Shown here piece after piece: positions 34,901 to 43,030 of a stretch of 54,159 nt of DNA. The first letter of the stretch is position 1; every line of letters starts with the position of its first letter. Source of the DNA: Candidatus Mediterraneibacter pullistercoris (GTDB taxonomy: Bacteria; Bacillota; Clostridia; Lachnospirales; Lachnospiraceae). The notes under the pieces were generated by a model, which saw nothing but the letters and a program-made list of their open reading frames with translations, was not told the DNA's origin and made no database searches. The DNA lies in the NCBI GenBank assembly GCA_019116885.1, contig DXAU01000014.1, forward strand, positions 1 through 54,159, in the 5' to 3' direction. The position numbers and the translations under genes were made by a program.

Positions 34901-35415
34901 TGCACGACGGCGCCAGGGAGATTGTCGGCGGTATGATTACAGATATGACAGTGAAACCCACAAAGACGAATCAGATGATGGCGTTTATCACAGTAGAAGA
35001 TCTGCTGGGAACAATGGAAATCGTTGTATTCCCCCGGGACTATGAGAAGAACAGGGAATACCTTGAGGTGGACAGCAAAGTCTTTGTCAGAGGACGTGTC
35101 TCTGAAGAGGATGAGAAGGCGAGCAAACTGATCTGCGAGAGAGTGATACCGTTCGAGAAGACAAAAAGGGAGCTGTGGATTCAGTTTCCGGATAAGGAGA
35201 CATTTATCGGGGAAGAGCAGATCGTCTACGGATATCTGGCAGATTCTGAGGGGGAGGATGAAGTCGTGATATACTGCGCGAAAGAACGTGCGGTCAAGAA
35301 ACTGCCCAGGAACAGGAATATACGGATCAACCAGCAGGTTTTGAGCAGACTGATGAATCATTACGGGGAAGAGCGCGTAAAAGTAGTGGAAAAAGCTATT
35401 GAAAACCATTTCTAA
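31942..35415 (+). CDS. dnaE: DNA polymerase III alpha subunit DnaE
   Basis: This 1157-residue replicative polymerase has an N-terminal PHP domain (FVHLHVHTEYSLLDG, ITDHGVMYG), a C-family polymerase core with GPGRGSAAGS and the catalytic aspartates in PDIDVDF, FLGLRTL further on, helix-hairpin-helix motifs, and an OB domain near 990-1065 (MITDMTVKPTKTNQ, then EIVVFPRDY). The length is that of DnaE rather than PolC. It probably extends primers or copies the lagging strand alongside PolC. AGAGGTGA precedes the ATG. A terminator-like hairpin stands just upstream. Confidence 0.97.
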   Translation: MSFVHLHVHTEYSLLDGSNKIKEYVARVKELGMDSAAITDHGVMYGVIDFYKEARAQGIKPVLGCEVYVAPDSRFDREVSGGEDRYYHLVLLAENNEGYANLMKIVSKGFIDGYYYRPRVDKELLRQYHTGLIALSACLAGEVQRYIVKGLYDEAKKTALEYRDIFGEGNYFLELQDHGLPDQAFVNQQLIKMSQETGIDLVATNDVHYTYAEDEVPHDILLCIQTGKKLSDENRMRYEGGQYYVKSPEEMEKLFPYALQALDNTQRIADRCSVEIEFGVTKLPKYDVPSGYTSWEYLQKLCWEGLENRYEELTEELKERLAYELDTIRNMGYVDYFLIVWDFIKYAKDHGIAVGPGRGSAAGSIVSYSLGITTIDPIQYQLLFERFLNPERISMPDIDVDFCFERRQEVIDYVVRKYGEDRVVQIVTFGTLAARGVIRDVGRVMDLPYAFVDSIAKMIPKELNITIDKALKENPELRGTYEADEQVKTLIDMGRRLEGLPRHSSMHAAGVVISQKSVDEYVPLSRAADGTITTQFTMTTLEELGLLKMDFLGLRTLTVIQNAVEMARKKQPDLDLEKIDYDDQNVMDYIGTGKTDGVFQLESAGMKSFMKELKPHSLEDIIAGISLYRPGPMDFIPQYIRGKNDASSITYDCPQLKPILEPTYGCIVYQEQVMQIVRDLAGYTLGRSDLLRRAMSKKKGDVMQKERQIFVYGDEENHVPGCIRNGIDEKTANKIYDEMIDFAKYAFNKSHAAAYAVVACQTAWLKYYYPVEFMAALMTSVIENPSKVAEYIYACRQMDIRILPPDINKGEADFSVDDGDIRYGLAAIKSIGRPVVQAVTEEREAFGPFKNLEDFITRMSSKEVLNKRTIENLIKAGALDTLGGTRKQFMSIYIQIVDHVNQEKKYSMSGQMSLFDLVEEEQKSEFQIRMPDVGEYTKENLLAFEKEVLGIYISGHPLEEYEDKWRKMISATTLDFQPDEETGRSKVHDGAREIVGGMITDMTVKPTKTNQMMAFITVEDLLGTMEIVVFPRDYEKNREYLEVDSKVFVRGRVSEEDEKASKLICERVIPFEKTKRELWIQFPDKETFIGEEQIVYGYLADSEGEDEVVIYCAKERAVKKLPRNRNIRINQQVLSRLMNHYGEERVKVVEKAIENHF

Positions 35416-35437
35416 ATACGGTAAAATATCCTCGGAA

Positions 35438-35466
35438 TTGTTAAAAAATCTTCAATTAGGTATGTT
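35438..35466 (+). promoter_or_regulatory. Candidate promoter for pfkA
   Basis: TTGTTA (35438-35443) and TATGTT (35461-35466) are spaced by 17 bases in the short gap between dnaE and pfkA. Confidence 0.5.
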
Positions 35467-35502
35467 AAAGTGATCTGACTTTTCAGGAAAGGTGGAGAAA
35501 AT

Positions 35503-36522
35503 ATGGCTGAGAATCATGAGATGGATAGAGAGAAATATTTAGATGACATTGAAGACAGCATCCGCACGATCGGAGTTCTTACCAGCGGCGGCGACGCTCC
35601 GGGAATGAACGCTGCGATCCGTGCGGTCGTCCGCACGTCGCTCTCAAAGGGGCTGAAGGTGCGCGGCATCAGAAGAGGATACCATGGACTCCTCAAAGAG
35701 GAGATTATCGATCTGTCTGCCCGAGACGTATCGGATACGATCCAGCGGGGCGGCACGATCCTCCAGACAGCACGCTGCAAATCAATGCGCACAGAGGAAG
35801 GACAGCAGAAAGCTGCGGCAATCTGCAAGAAATACGGTATAGACGGTCTTGTAGTAATCGGCGGGGACGGTTCTTTTGCGGGCGCTCAGAAACTGGCAAA
35901 CCTTGGGGTCAACACAATAGGCATCCCCGGAACGATCGATCTGGATATCGCATGTACAGACTATACGATCGGGTTTGACACGGCGGTAAATACCGCTATG
36001 GAAGCTATCGATAAAGTGCGCGACACTTCTACGTCGCACGAACGCTGCAGCATCATCGAGGTAATGGGCCGTGACGCCGGCTATCTCGCTCTGTGGTGCG
36101 GTATCGCCAACGGGGCAGAGCGTATCCTGATGCCGGAGGAGCATGACTTTGACGAGCAGGCTATTGTTGACGACATTATGGCAAATAAGAGAAGGGGCAA
36201 GAAGAACTATATCATCATCAATGCAGAGGGAATCGGAGACTCCATCAATATGGCAAAGAGGATCGAAGAAGCGACAGGCATGGAGACGAGAGCAACGATC
36301 CTGGGACACATGCAGCGCGGCGGAAGCCCGACATGTAAAGACAGGGTGTACGCATCGATCATGGGCTCCATGGCGGTGGATCTGCTCTGCCAGGGAAAGA
36401 CGAACCGTGTAGTAGGGTACAAGAATGGAGAATTTGTAGACTTTGACATTGAGGAAGCTCTTGCAATGAAGAAATCCATTCCACAGTATCAGTACATGGT
36501 AGCCAAGACTCTGGCGCTCTGA
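35503..36522 (+). CDS. pfkA: ATP-dependent 6-phosphofructokinase
   Basis: This 339-residue glycolytic kinase phosphorylates fructose 6-phosphate. It has LTSGGDAPGMNAAIR and GGDGSFAGA; Gly after GGD indicates ATP rather than pyrophosphate as donor. The catalytic block reads PGTIDLDIACTDYTIGFDTA: both aspartates are kept, but the usual Asn of TIDND is Leu, a change I believe is common in this bacterial family. A short N-terminal extension of about 16 charged residues precedes the first strand. GAAAGGTGGAG precedes the ATG. It has its own promoter and is followed by murI. Confidence 0.95.
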   Translation: MAENHEMDREKYLDDIEDSIRTIGVLTSGGDAPGMNAAIRAVVRTSLSKGLKVRGIRRGYHGLLKEEIIDLSARDVSDTIQRGGTILQTARCKSMRTEEGQQKAAAICKKYGIDGLVVIGGDGSFAGAQKLANLGVNTIGIPGTIDLDIACTDYTIGFDTAVNTAMEAIDKVRDTSTSHERCSIIEVMGRDAGYLALWCGIANGAERILMPEEHDFDEQAIVDDIMANKRRGKKNYIIINAEGIGDSINMAKRIEEATGMETRATILGHMQRGGSPTCKDRVYASIMGSMAVDLLCQGKTNRVVGYKNGEFVDFDIEEALAMKKSIPQYQYMVAKTLAL

Positions 36523-36588
36523 TGCGTGGAAGACAGGATAACGGAAAGCGGCAGAGAACAGGAGACGGGAGAGAGCAGGAACGTGAGT

Positions 36589-37410
36589 ATGAACAGCAGG
36601 AAGACGGCGCCGGTGGGCGTGTTTGATTCCGGTGTGGGCGGGCTGACAGTGGCAAGGGAGATATCCCGTCAGCTCCCGAATGAGAATATCGTTTATTTCG
36701 GAGATACGGCGAGAGTCCCGTACGGCAGCAAATCGCAGAACACAATCATACGGTTTTCGGAGCAGATCATCCGTTTCTTAAAGACGAAAGAAGTTAAGGC
36801 CATCGTCATCGCCTGCAATACGGCGAGCGCGCTGGCTCTTGACGCTGTCAGGGACGAGTTTGACGTTCCGGTCATGGGCGTGGTAATACCAGGAGCCAGA
36901 GCAGCGGTCGAGGCGACGAGAAACCGCAAGGTAGGAGTGGTCGGTACAGATGCAACTGTCCAGAGCGGGATGTACACGAAGATCATCCGTGACATGGCGC
37001 CGGATGTCACCGTGGTGGAGAAAGCGTGTCCGCTCTTTGTACCTCTGGTCGAAGAGGGATTCAAGGACCATGTTGTGACGCAGGAGGTTATAGAGTACTA
37101 CCTGGAATCTATGCGCAGTTCGGATATCGACGCTATGATTCTGGGATGTACCCATTATCCTCTGCTCAGATCAAAGATCAGAGAGTATATGGGAGAGAAG
37201 ATACAGATCGTCAATCCGGCGTATGAAACTGCGCTCGATCTGAAGAATCTTCTGAATAAACAGGGAATAGAAAATGACGGCTGCACGGCGGAGCACAGCA
37301 GATATTCGTTTTATGTGAGTGATGCGGCGGAGAAGTTCCGCAGGTTTGCAAACACAGTGATGCCCTTTGACGTGCCTACGACAAACGTAGTAAATATAGA
37401 AGAGTATTAG
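36589..37410 (+). CDS. murI: Glutamate racemase
   Basis: This 273-residue cofactor-independent racemase supplies D-glutamate for peptidoglycan. The catalytic residues are visible in DSGVGGLTV (Asp), ACNTAS (first Cys) and GCTHYPLL (second Cys and His). The ATG at 36589, with AGCAGGA upstream, gives a normal length. The frame is open back to a GTG at 36526, but that has no ribosome-binding site and adds a low-complexity leader. It is followed after 3 bases by a DUF1934 gene, so the two form one operon. Confidence 0.95.
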   Translation: MNSRKTAPVGVFDSGVGGLTVAREISRQLPNENIVYFGDTARVPYGSKSQNTIIRFSEQIIRFLKTKEVKAIVIACNTASALALDAVRDEFDVPVMGVVIPGARAAVEATRNRKVGVVGTDATVQSGMYTKIIRDMAPDVTVVEKACPLFVPLVEEGFKDHVVTQEVIEYYLESMRSSDIDAMILGCTHYPLLRSKIREYMGEKIQIVNPAYETALDLKNLLNKQGIENDGCTAEHSRYSFYVSDAAEKFRRFANTVMPFDVPTTNVVNIEEY

Positions 37411-37413
37411 AAA

Positions 37414-37890
37414 ATGACAAAAGATGTATTAGTCAGTATTTCGGGGAAACATATAGATATCATGGAAGATCCGACACGCGGATATGAGACGGGGGATGAC
37501 AGCATAGAGGTCGTCACTCCGGCCAATTATTACTGTAAGAACGGAAAACACTATATCATCTATGACGAAGTGCTCGAGGGAATGGCGGGTACGATCAGGA
37601 ACAAGATCAAGATAACCGGCACCGAAAGCATTGAAATCATGAAGAGCGGGGTATCCAGCTCACATATGATATTTGAGAAGAACAAAAAGAACCAGACATA
37701 TTACCGCACGCCTTACGGGCAGCTGCTGATCGGCGTAAATACCAAGAACATGGAAGTGTGTGTGGATGATGACAGGATTAATGTACGTCTGGACTACGAA
37801 CTCGATGTCAATCATGAACCACTTGCAGACTGCAGGATAAAACTGGACGTTATGTCCAAAGATGATCCTGATTTTACAGTTATGAACTGA
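37414..37890 (+). CDS. DUF1934 (YwiB-like) protein
   Basis: This is a 158-residue beta-rich protein. The features GNKIKITG-like strand (TIRNKIKITGTESIEIMKSG), MIFEKNKKNQTYYRTPYGQL and a C-terminal LDYELDVN are typical of DUF1934, a calycin-like family found mostly in Firmicutes. The function is unknown. No signal peptide or catalytic motif is seen. It is downstream of murI, with a hairpin terminator after its stop. Confidence 0.85.
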   Translation: MTKDVLVSISGKHIDIMEDPTRGYETGDDSIEVVTPANYYCKNGKHYIIYDEVLEGMAGTIRNKIKITGTESIEIMKSGVSSSHMIFEKNKKNQTYYRTPYGQLLIGVNTKNMEVCVDDDRINVRLDYELDVNHEPLADCRIKLDVMSKDDPDFTVMN

Positions 37891-37924
37891 GGGCGTCCGG
37901 ATTTTGGAGCGTTGTCCTCACAAA

Positions 37925-37956
37925 AAAGAAGCTGCGGCAGTTGCCGCAGCTTCTTT
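37925..37956. terminator. Bidirectional hairpin terminator
   Basis: AAAGAAGCTGCGGCA (37925-37939) and TGCCGCAGCTTCTTT (37942-37956) form a perfect 15-base stem between convergent genes. The T-run is longer on the minus strand (TTTTTT) than on the plus strand. Confidence 0.85.
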
Positions 37957-37986
37957 GATACTGTCCGATTTGTTCCGGGCGTGATC

Positions 37987-38418
37987 TTACCGGCGGAAGA
38001 ATCCTTTCTTCTTCTGCGGCTGTTCAATGGAACCGCCGCGGACACTTTTGATTCCTGTTATGTAAAGTCCGCTGACCACTGCCTTTACCTCTTTCTTAAC
38101 GGGAAGGACTTCAAAGACTTTGTTCTCGCACATCAGTGTCATGATTTTTGGCCCGATTTTTGCTTTTACGACCGGAACTTTAGTACGGCGCAGATACTTG
38201 GGCGTACTTTCAACGACAGCGGCGGGCAGTCCTGCTTCTCTTAGTTTCATCTTCTTTTTATCGATGACGAGCATGCTGATCGTCTGTGCGGCTGCATCCA
38301 GCTGCTCCTGCTGCTCAGCCTGCTTTTTCTGAGCTTTTTTGCCAAATATATACAATACGATGCATGCGGCTACAAGAACCACAAGTATGACGATCATCAC
38401 GATAGTGAATGTACTCAC
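37987..38418 (-). CDS. Membrane-anchored protein of unknown function
   Basis: This is a 143-residue protein with one N-terminal membrane helix (residues about 5-25), a basic stretch KKAQKKQAEQQEQ, a compact globular part with KIGPKIMTLMCENKVFEVLPV, and a basic tail KKKGFFRR. It starts with GTG, placed 7 bases after GGAGGG. I do not recognise a family. The charge pattern suggests that the bulk lies in the cytosol. It has its own promoter and terminator and is divergent from the cardiolipin synthase gene. Confidence 0.75.
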   Translation of the reverse strand: MSTFTIVMIVILVVLVAACIVLYIFGKKAQKKQAEQQEQLDAAAQTISMLVIDKKKMKLREAGLPAAVVESTPKYLRRTKVPVVKAKIGPKIMTLMCENKVFEVLPVKKEVKAVVSGLYITGIKSVRGGSIEQPQKKKGFFRR

Positions 38419-38465
38419 GTTAGAACCCTCCTAAAACTTACTCTTGCTGCGATTGCGCACATAGT

Positions 38466-38494
38466 ATTTTAACATTGTTTTAAAGTGAGTGCAA
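38466..38494 (-). promoter_or_regulatory. Sigma-A promoter of the membrane protein gene
   Basis: On the minus strand TTGCAC (38489-38494) and TAAAAT (38466-38471) are spaced by 17 bases, about 50 bases before the GTG start. Confidence 0.7.
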
Positions 38495-38523
38495 GATAAT
38501 AAGTACATTTTAGGGTTTACTTT

Positions 38524-38553
38524 TTGCAGTGGGAACGAGTATACTGTTATAGT
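38524..38553 (+). promoter_or_regulatory. Candidate promoter for cls
   Basis: TTGCAG (38524-38529) and TATAGT (38548-38553) are spaced by 18 bases. The leader of about 95 bases contains a GC-rich hairpin (CTGCCGCC, GGCGGCAG near 38577-38593). Confidence 0.5.
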
Positions 38554-38655
38554 AGCGCCGGTACAGGAAATTCCCCTGCCGCCGGGCGGCAGGAGCTGCC
38601 GGCAGATGATTCTGCGGGAGAAAGAGGCGCTGTGAGGGAAAAAGGAGTTTGATCT

Positions 38656-40131
38656 ATGGCAGAAACGATTTGGAACGGAGTGATGACAGTATATAACTTT
38701 ATCATGGACAATATCGTCATCATCAATATCCTCTTTGCACTGATCATCGTGTTTTTTCAGAGGAGATCTCCACAGACGGTATGGACATGGCTTCTTCTGC
38801 TCTATTTTATACCGATACTCGGCTTCATCTTGTATCTTGTCATTGGACAGGACTTTCACAAGAGCCGGATGTTCAAGGCAAAGGAAATAGAAGGAGAACT
38901 GAAATATGCTGTGCGGCGTCAGGAAGAGACGATCTATCACAAACGGCTGCGCCTGGCGAATCCTGAGATGGCACGTTTCAAAGACCTGATACTGTACAAT
39001 CTGGAAGCGGGAGAGGCAGTTCTTACGGACAACAATGACATCCGCATCTACACAGACGGAAAGGCAAAGTTCCGCGCGCTGATCGAGGAGATGCGGCAGG
39101 CAAAGAGATATATTCATCTGCAGTACTATATTATAAGGAATGATGAGCTGTGGCAGGAGATTGAGAAAGTCCTCGTTGAGAAATCGAGAGAGGGCGTGGA
39201 GGTACGGGTGCTCTTTGACAGTATGGGATGCCGGACAATGAAGAACCGGGACTGGGAGCGCATAGAAAGAGAGGGCGTCCAGGTGGCGGAGTTCTTTCCG
39301 GCTCTACTGGGAAAACTGCAGCTCAGGGTAAACTACCGCAACCACAGAAAGATCGTTGTCATAGACGGGCGGATCGGTTTTGTGGGCGGTTTCAACGTAG
39401 GAAGGGAATATCTTGGACGCGACAAGAAGTTCGGCTACTGGAGAGACACACATCTGTGCATTGAAGGAGCGGCTGTGACTTCGCTCGCAGTGCGTTTTGT
39501 ACTGGACTGGAACTATGCTGCCAGGGAGAATCTCTTTCTTGAGGATACGCTGTTTGAGATCCCTCAGTATACCAGGCACGGAAGAGACCCTGTACAGATT
39601 ATATCGAGCGGGCCTGACTCCCAGATCAAGACGATACATGACAATTACCTCCGGCTGATACACAGCGCAAAAGATCATGTATACATTCAGACGCCGTATT
39701 TCATACCGGACGAGTCTATATTTGACGCGCTGAAGATCGCGAGCCGCTCCGGTATTGACGTGCGTATTATGGTGCCCTGCAAACCGGACCATCCGTTCGT
39801 CTACTGGGCTACGTATTCTTATATCGGCGACATGGTTGCTGCAGGGGCCAAGTGCTATGTGTACAACGATGGTTTTCTGCACGCGAAGACACTGTGCGTA
39901 GATGGAATGGTGGCGTGCGTGGGAACAGCAAACATGGATATCAGGAGCTTTGGGCTTAATTTTGAGGTAAATGCCGTTATCTACAGCGAGCGTACTGTTC
40001 AGCGGCTGGAACGGGCATTTGAAAACGATATGACGCGGTGCACCCATGTCACAAGAAAAGTTTATGATGAAAGGGGTCTTATCATAAAAGGGAAAGAGCA
40101 GTTCTCCAGACTCCTGTCACCATTGCTGTAA
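38656..40131 (+). CDS. cls: Cardiolipin synthase (phospholipase D family)
   Basis: This 491-residue enzyme has two N-terminal membrane helices (about 12-30 and 42-60) and two HKD motifs: NHRKIVVIDGRIGFVGGFN and HAKTLCVDGMVACVGTANMD. It joins two phosphatidylglycerol molecules into cardiolipin at the membrane. The plan and length match bacterial Cls. AAGGAG precedes the ATG. It appears to be a single transcription unit or the first gene before the lipoprotein gene. Confidence 0.93.
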   Translation: MAETIWNGVMTVYNFIMDNIVIINILFALIIVFFQRRSPQTVWTWLLLLYFIPILGFILYLVIGQDFHKSRMFKAKEIEGELKYAVRRQEETIYHKRLRLANPEMARFKDLILYNLEAGEAVLTDNNDIRIYTDGKAKFRALIEEMRQAKRYIHLQYYIIRNDELWQEIEKVLVEKSREGVEVRVLFDSMGCRTMKNRDWERIEREGVQVAEFFPALLGKLQLRVNYRNHRKIVVIDGRIGFVGGFNVGREYLGRDKKFGYWRDTHLCIEGAAVTSLAVRFVLDWNYAARENLFLEDTLFEIPQYTRHGRDPVQIISSGPDSQIKTIHDNYLRLIHSAKDHVYIQTPYFIPDESIFDALKIASRSGIDVRIMVPCKPDHPFVYWATYSYIGDMVAAGAKCYVYNDGFLHAKTLCVDGMVACVGTANMDIRSFGLNFEVNAVIYSERTVQRLERAFENDMTRCTHVTRKVYDERGLIIKGKEQFSRLLSPLL

Positions 40132-40196
40132 TGAGAGTCCTCTGCATACAGTGAACATATCATGATAAAATTTTAGAAGAAAAAGGAGAAACAAAG

Positions 40197-41273
40197 ATGA
40201 AAAAGAAGATGATAAGTGTAATCCTCGCTGCAGCGCTGGCAGGAACTCTGGCCGGATGCAGCACAGAACTGTCCAATGAGTATGTGACAGTGGCGCAGTA
40301 TAAAGGACTGGAAGTTCCGGCTCCTGCCCAGACGGAGGTGACGGACGAACAGGTAGATCTTGTGATCGAGAGCAATCTTGCAGGATTCGCAACCAGAGAA
40401 GAGATCACAGACCGTCCGGCTCAGACAGGAGATGTCGTAAACATTGATTATACAGGGTATATTGATGGAGAGGCCTTTGAAGGCGGCTCTGCAGCAGCCG
40501 CTGAGCTGGAACTTGGGAGCAATTCTTTCATCGGGGCGACAGAGGACTATGCCGGATTTGAGGAACAGATCGTGGGACACAACATCGGCGACGAGTTTGA
40601 CATCACCGTGCAGTTTCCGGAAGAATACAGCCAGAATCCGGATATGGAAGGCGTGGTGGCAGAGTTCCATATTGTACTGAATTCCATCGCGGTAGAGACG
40701 GTTCCGGAACTCACTGACGAGTGGGTGCAGCAGAACAGTGAGGAGTCAGAAACTGTGGAAGAGTACAGGGATGAGATACGTTCCACTCTGGAGGAATCCA
40801 CAGAAGATTCTGTACGGGCTGAACTCCAGGATTCTGTGCTGAATACACTTCTGGAAAATACAGAAGTCAAGAAATACCCGGAAGATGTTGTGAGCGCGCA
40901 GGAGGCAATGTTTACCGAAGCATACACACAGATGGCAGAGATGTATGAGATGGAGCTGGGCGAGTTCCTCGAGACTTATATGCAGACGACGGAGGAAGAA
41001 CTTAACCAACAGGCGAAAGAGTACGCGCAGCAGTCCGCAGTTCTTGGAGAGGCTGTGAAGCTGATCGCAGAAAAGGAAAATCTGGAGCCGACAGAAGAAG
41101 AATATACAGAAGGATACGCAGAATACGCCGAACAGTCCGGGTATGAGGATGTGCAGGCATTTATCGATGAAGTAGGAGAAGATGCGCTGAGGTCACAGAT
41201 CCGTCAGGACGCTGTAGCGGAATATCTGGTGGATGAGTGCGTTCAGGTGGAACAGACAGAAAGCGCACAGTAA
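40197..41273 (+). CDS. Trigger-factor-like lipoprotein (FKBP-type isomerase)
   Basis: This is a 358-residue protein. The N-terminus is a lipoprotein signal with lipobox LAGC (lipidated C21). Then comes an FKBP-type region (GDVVNIDYTGYIDGEAFEGG, FEEQIVGHNIGDEFDITVQF) and a long helical region like the trigger-factor C-terminal arms (VEEYRDEIRSTLEES onward). The ribosome-binding N-domain of trigger factor is missing. It therefore looks like an exported, membrane-anchored chaperone-isomerase that could play the part of PrsA outside the cell. That role is inferred. The mature protein is very acidic. Confidence 0.85.
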   Translation: MKKKMISVILAAALAGTLAGCSTELSNEYVTVAQYKGLEVPAPAQTEVTDEQVDLVIESNLAGFATREEITDRPAQTGDVVNIDYTGYIDGEAFEGGSAAAAELELGSNSFIGATEDYAGFEEQIVGHNIGDEFDITVQFPEEYSQNPDMEGVVAEFHIVLNSIAVETVPELTDEWVQQNSEESETVEEYRDEIRSTLEESTEDSVRAELQDSVLNTLLENTEVKKYPEDVVSAQEAMFTEAYTQMAEMYEMELGEFLETYMQTTEEELNQQAKEYAQQSAVLGEAVKLIAEKENLEPTEEEYTEGYAEYAEQSGYEDVQAFIDEVGEDALRSQIRQDAVAEYLVDECVQVEQTESAQ

Positions 41274-41298
41274 GTAGTCCGGAAAAGGAGGGCAGACT

Positions 41299-42171
41299 AT
41301 GAAACTGGAAAACAGGAGACTCTGTGTTGAGATTTCAGAATCAGGCGCAGAAGTTACCAGAATCTTTGATAAGAAGAACGGGACGGAGATGCTCTGGAAT
41401 GGTGATCCCGCATACTGGAAACGTCATTCCCCCATCCTCTTTCCGAATGTGGGGAAGACATGGCGTAATACCGTGCTGATAGACGGCACGCAGTATCCGA
41501 CGTCGCAGCATGGGTTTGCAAGAGATAGTCAGTTTCAATGTATCTGTGAGAAAAAGGACAGAGCCTCATTCCTGCTGACATCCAATGAGGAGACAAAAGA
41601 AGTCTATCCTTTTGATTTTCAGCTGATTGTCAGTTACACTCTGGAAGAAAAGGATCTCCGTGTAGAATGGGAAGTAAAGAATACCGGCGACAGGGAGATG
41701 TACTTTACAATCGGTGGGCATCCCGCGTTTCGCTTTGCAGAGGCAGGGGAGAAAAAAGAGGATTACATCCTGAGATTTCCTGGAAAAGATTCGCTTGAGT
41801 ATATACTCATAGATATGGATGAAGCTGCGGCAGATCCTTCAAAAACTTATAAACTGGAACTCAAAGACGAGTGCTGTCCGCTCACAGAAGAGATGTTTGC
41901 AAATGACGCACTGATATTTGACGGCGGACAGATTGCAGAAGTATGGATATGCAGGAAAGACAAAACGCCGTATGCCGGCATGAGGTGCGAAGGCTTTCCA
42001 AACTTCGGAATCTGGTCAGTAAAAGATGCTCCTTTTGTCTGCCTGGAACCGTGGATGGGCAGATGCGACAATGTAGGATTCGCAAGGGAGCTCTCAGAGA
42101 AAGAAAATGTCAACAGGACGGCGCCGGGGGAGAATTTCCGGCAGCATTATACGATTATGGCAGGAAACTAA
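41299..42171 (+). CDS. Aldose 1-epimerase family protein (LacX-like)
   Basis: This 290-residue beta-sandwich protein has HGFARDSQF and TIGGHPAFRF, the two histidine motifs of the LacX branch of aldose epimerases, and an acidic residue near the C-terminus (CLEPWMGRCDN). It would interconvert the alpha and beta forms of a sugar or sugar phosphate. It is close after the lipoprotein gene (25 bases) with its own strong AGGAGG, and converges on the TetR gene. Substrate unknown. Confidence 0.88.
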   Translation: MKLENRRLCVEISESGAEVTRIFDKKNGTEMLWNGDPAYWKRHSPILFPNVGKTWRNTVLIDGTQYPTSQHGFARDSQFQCICEKKDRASFLLTSNEETKEVYPFDFQLIVSYTLEEKDLRVEWEVKNTGDREMYFTIGGHPAFRFAEAGEKKEDYILRFPGKDSLEYILIDMDEAAADPSKTYKLELKDECCPLTEEMFANDALIFDGGQIAEVWICRKDKTPYAGMRCEGFPNFGIWSVKDAPFVCLEPWMGRCDNVGFARELSEKENVNRTAPGENFRQHYTIMAGN

Positions 42172-42185
42172 TGCTTCGGGGAGTC

Positions 42186-42797
42186 TTACGACATAAGAAA
42201 GTTAAGAGACCCCGGCGGGTTGTCCGTGCCTTTTTCCACAAGTGATACGAGTCCTGCTATGGTCGCTTCAATTTCCTCATGGGAGGAGGGGACAAGCGTG
42301 TTGTCCATCTTTACCGTGAGTACAATCAGCACGATTTCAGCGAGGACTTCCGGTCTTTCAAAATGTATTTGTCCGGCATTGATACCCTGCTGTATGATAT
42401 CAGCAAGCACAGGTTTGAATTCACGGATGAGATGGCCCATATATTTCTGGTGGAGCAGCGCTTTTTCGGAAGCGCCTGCTCCGCTTTTTTTGTTTGATTT
42501 CAGATATTCTGTAGATGAGCTGCGGCATGCCTGGAAGATCATGGCCATGCGCGTGAATGGCGGGATCTTTGTCTGAGCAGCCAGATTCTTCGCAGTTGTG
42601 AGCGGTTTTTCGTAATTGCGCTTTATCAGAGCGTCTAGGATAGCGTTTTTGGATGGAAAATAATAGTAGATGCTTCCTTTTCCAATCCCTGCTTTCTGCG
42701 CGATCTCACTTACGGAGATGGCCTGAAGTTTTTTGCTCTCCAGGAGCTTCTGCAAAGAATCAAGTATAAGATTGTACTTTTTCTTCCGGTTCAGCAT
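42186..42797 (-). CDS. TetR family transcriptional regulator
   Basis: This 203-residue protein has an N-terminal HTH (ISVSEIAQKAGIGKGSIYYYFPSK style motif, residues about 27-52) and an all-helical ligand domain with little similarity to known groups. The start chosen is the ATG at 42797; the frame stays open to 42953, but the extra segment looks like leader DNA. It is divergent from the SCP2-hydrolase-condensation-ACP-ligase operon. Two operator-like repeats lie just before that operon, so it is probably its repressor, perhaps responding to an acyl compound (inference). Confidence 0.88.
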   Translation of the reverse strand: MLNRKKKYNLILDSLQKLLESKKLQAISVSEIAQKAGIGKGSIYYYFPSKNAILDALIKRNYEKPLTTAKNLAAQTKIPPFTRMAMIFQACRSSSTEYLKSNKKSGAGASEKALLHQKYMGHLIREFKPVLADIIQQGINAGQIHFERPEVLAEIVLIVLTVKMDNTLVPSSHEEIEATIAGLVSLVEKGTDNPPGSLNFLMS

Positions 42798-42938
42798 AAT
42801 CTCCGCCTTTCTTGCAACACAGTCTTTCTTGTTACGGTATAACATATCCAGTATAGCATACCCGCCAGAAAAGAACCAGCGAGAAAAGCGCACAAAAAAG
42901 ACAGAAAAAAAGCCCCGGGATTTTGAGCGGAACAACGG

Positions 42939-42967
42939 TTGACCAACAGTCATAAAAATGATACTCT
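42939..42967 (+). promoter_or_regulatory. Candidate promoter of the acyl-conjugating operon
   Basis: TTGACC (42939-42944) and TACTCT (42962-42967) are spaced by 17 bases. The -35 lies in an imperfect palindrome (TTGACCAA). Confidence 0.5.
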
Positions 42968-42982
42968 AACAGAAGAAATAAT

Positions 42983-43020
42983 ATGACCGATGGTCGAAAA
43001 ATGACATGAGCGGTCGAAAA
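42983..43020 (+). promoter_or_regulatory. Tandem TetR operator-like repeats
   Basis: Two adjacent boxes, ATGACCGATGGTCGAAAA (42983-43000) and ATGACATGAGCGGTCGAAAA (43001-43020), share ATGAC and GGTCGAAAA. Within the first, GACC and GGTC are inverted around GAT. They lie between the -10 and the ribosome-binding site of the SCP2 gene, which is ideal for repression. Confidence 0.6.
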
Positions 43021-43030
43021 GGAGGATTCT

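Noticed and set aside
34522-35409. 295-codon open frame on the minus strand inside dnaE
   Set aside because: Same reason: antisense to a firm gene, with no family similarity that I can see.
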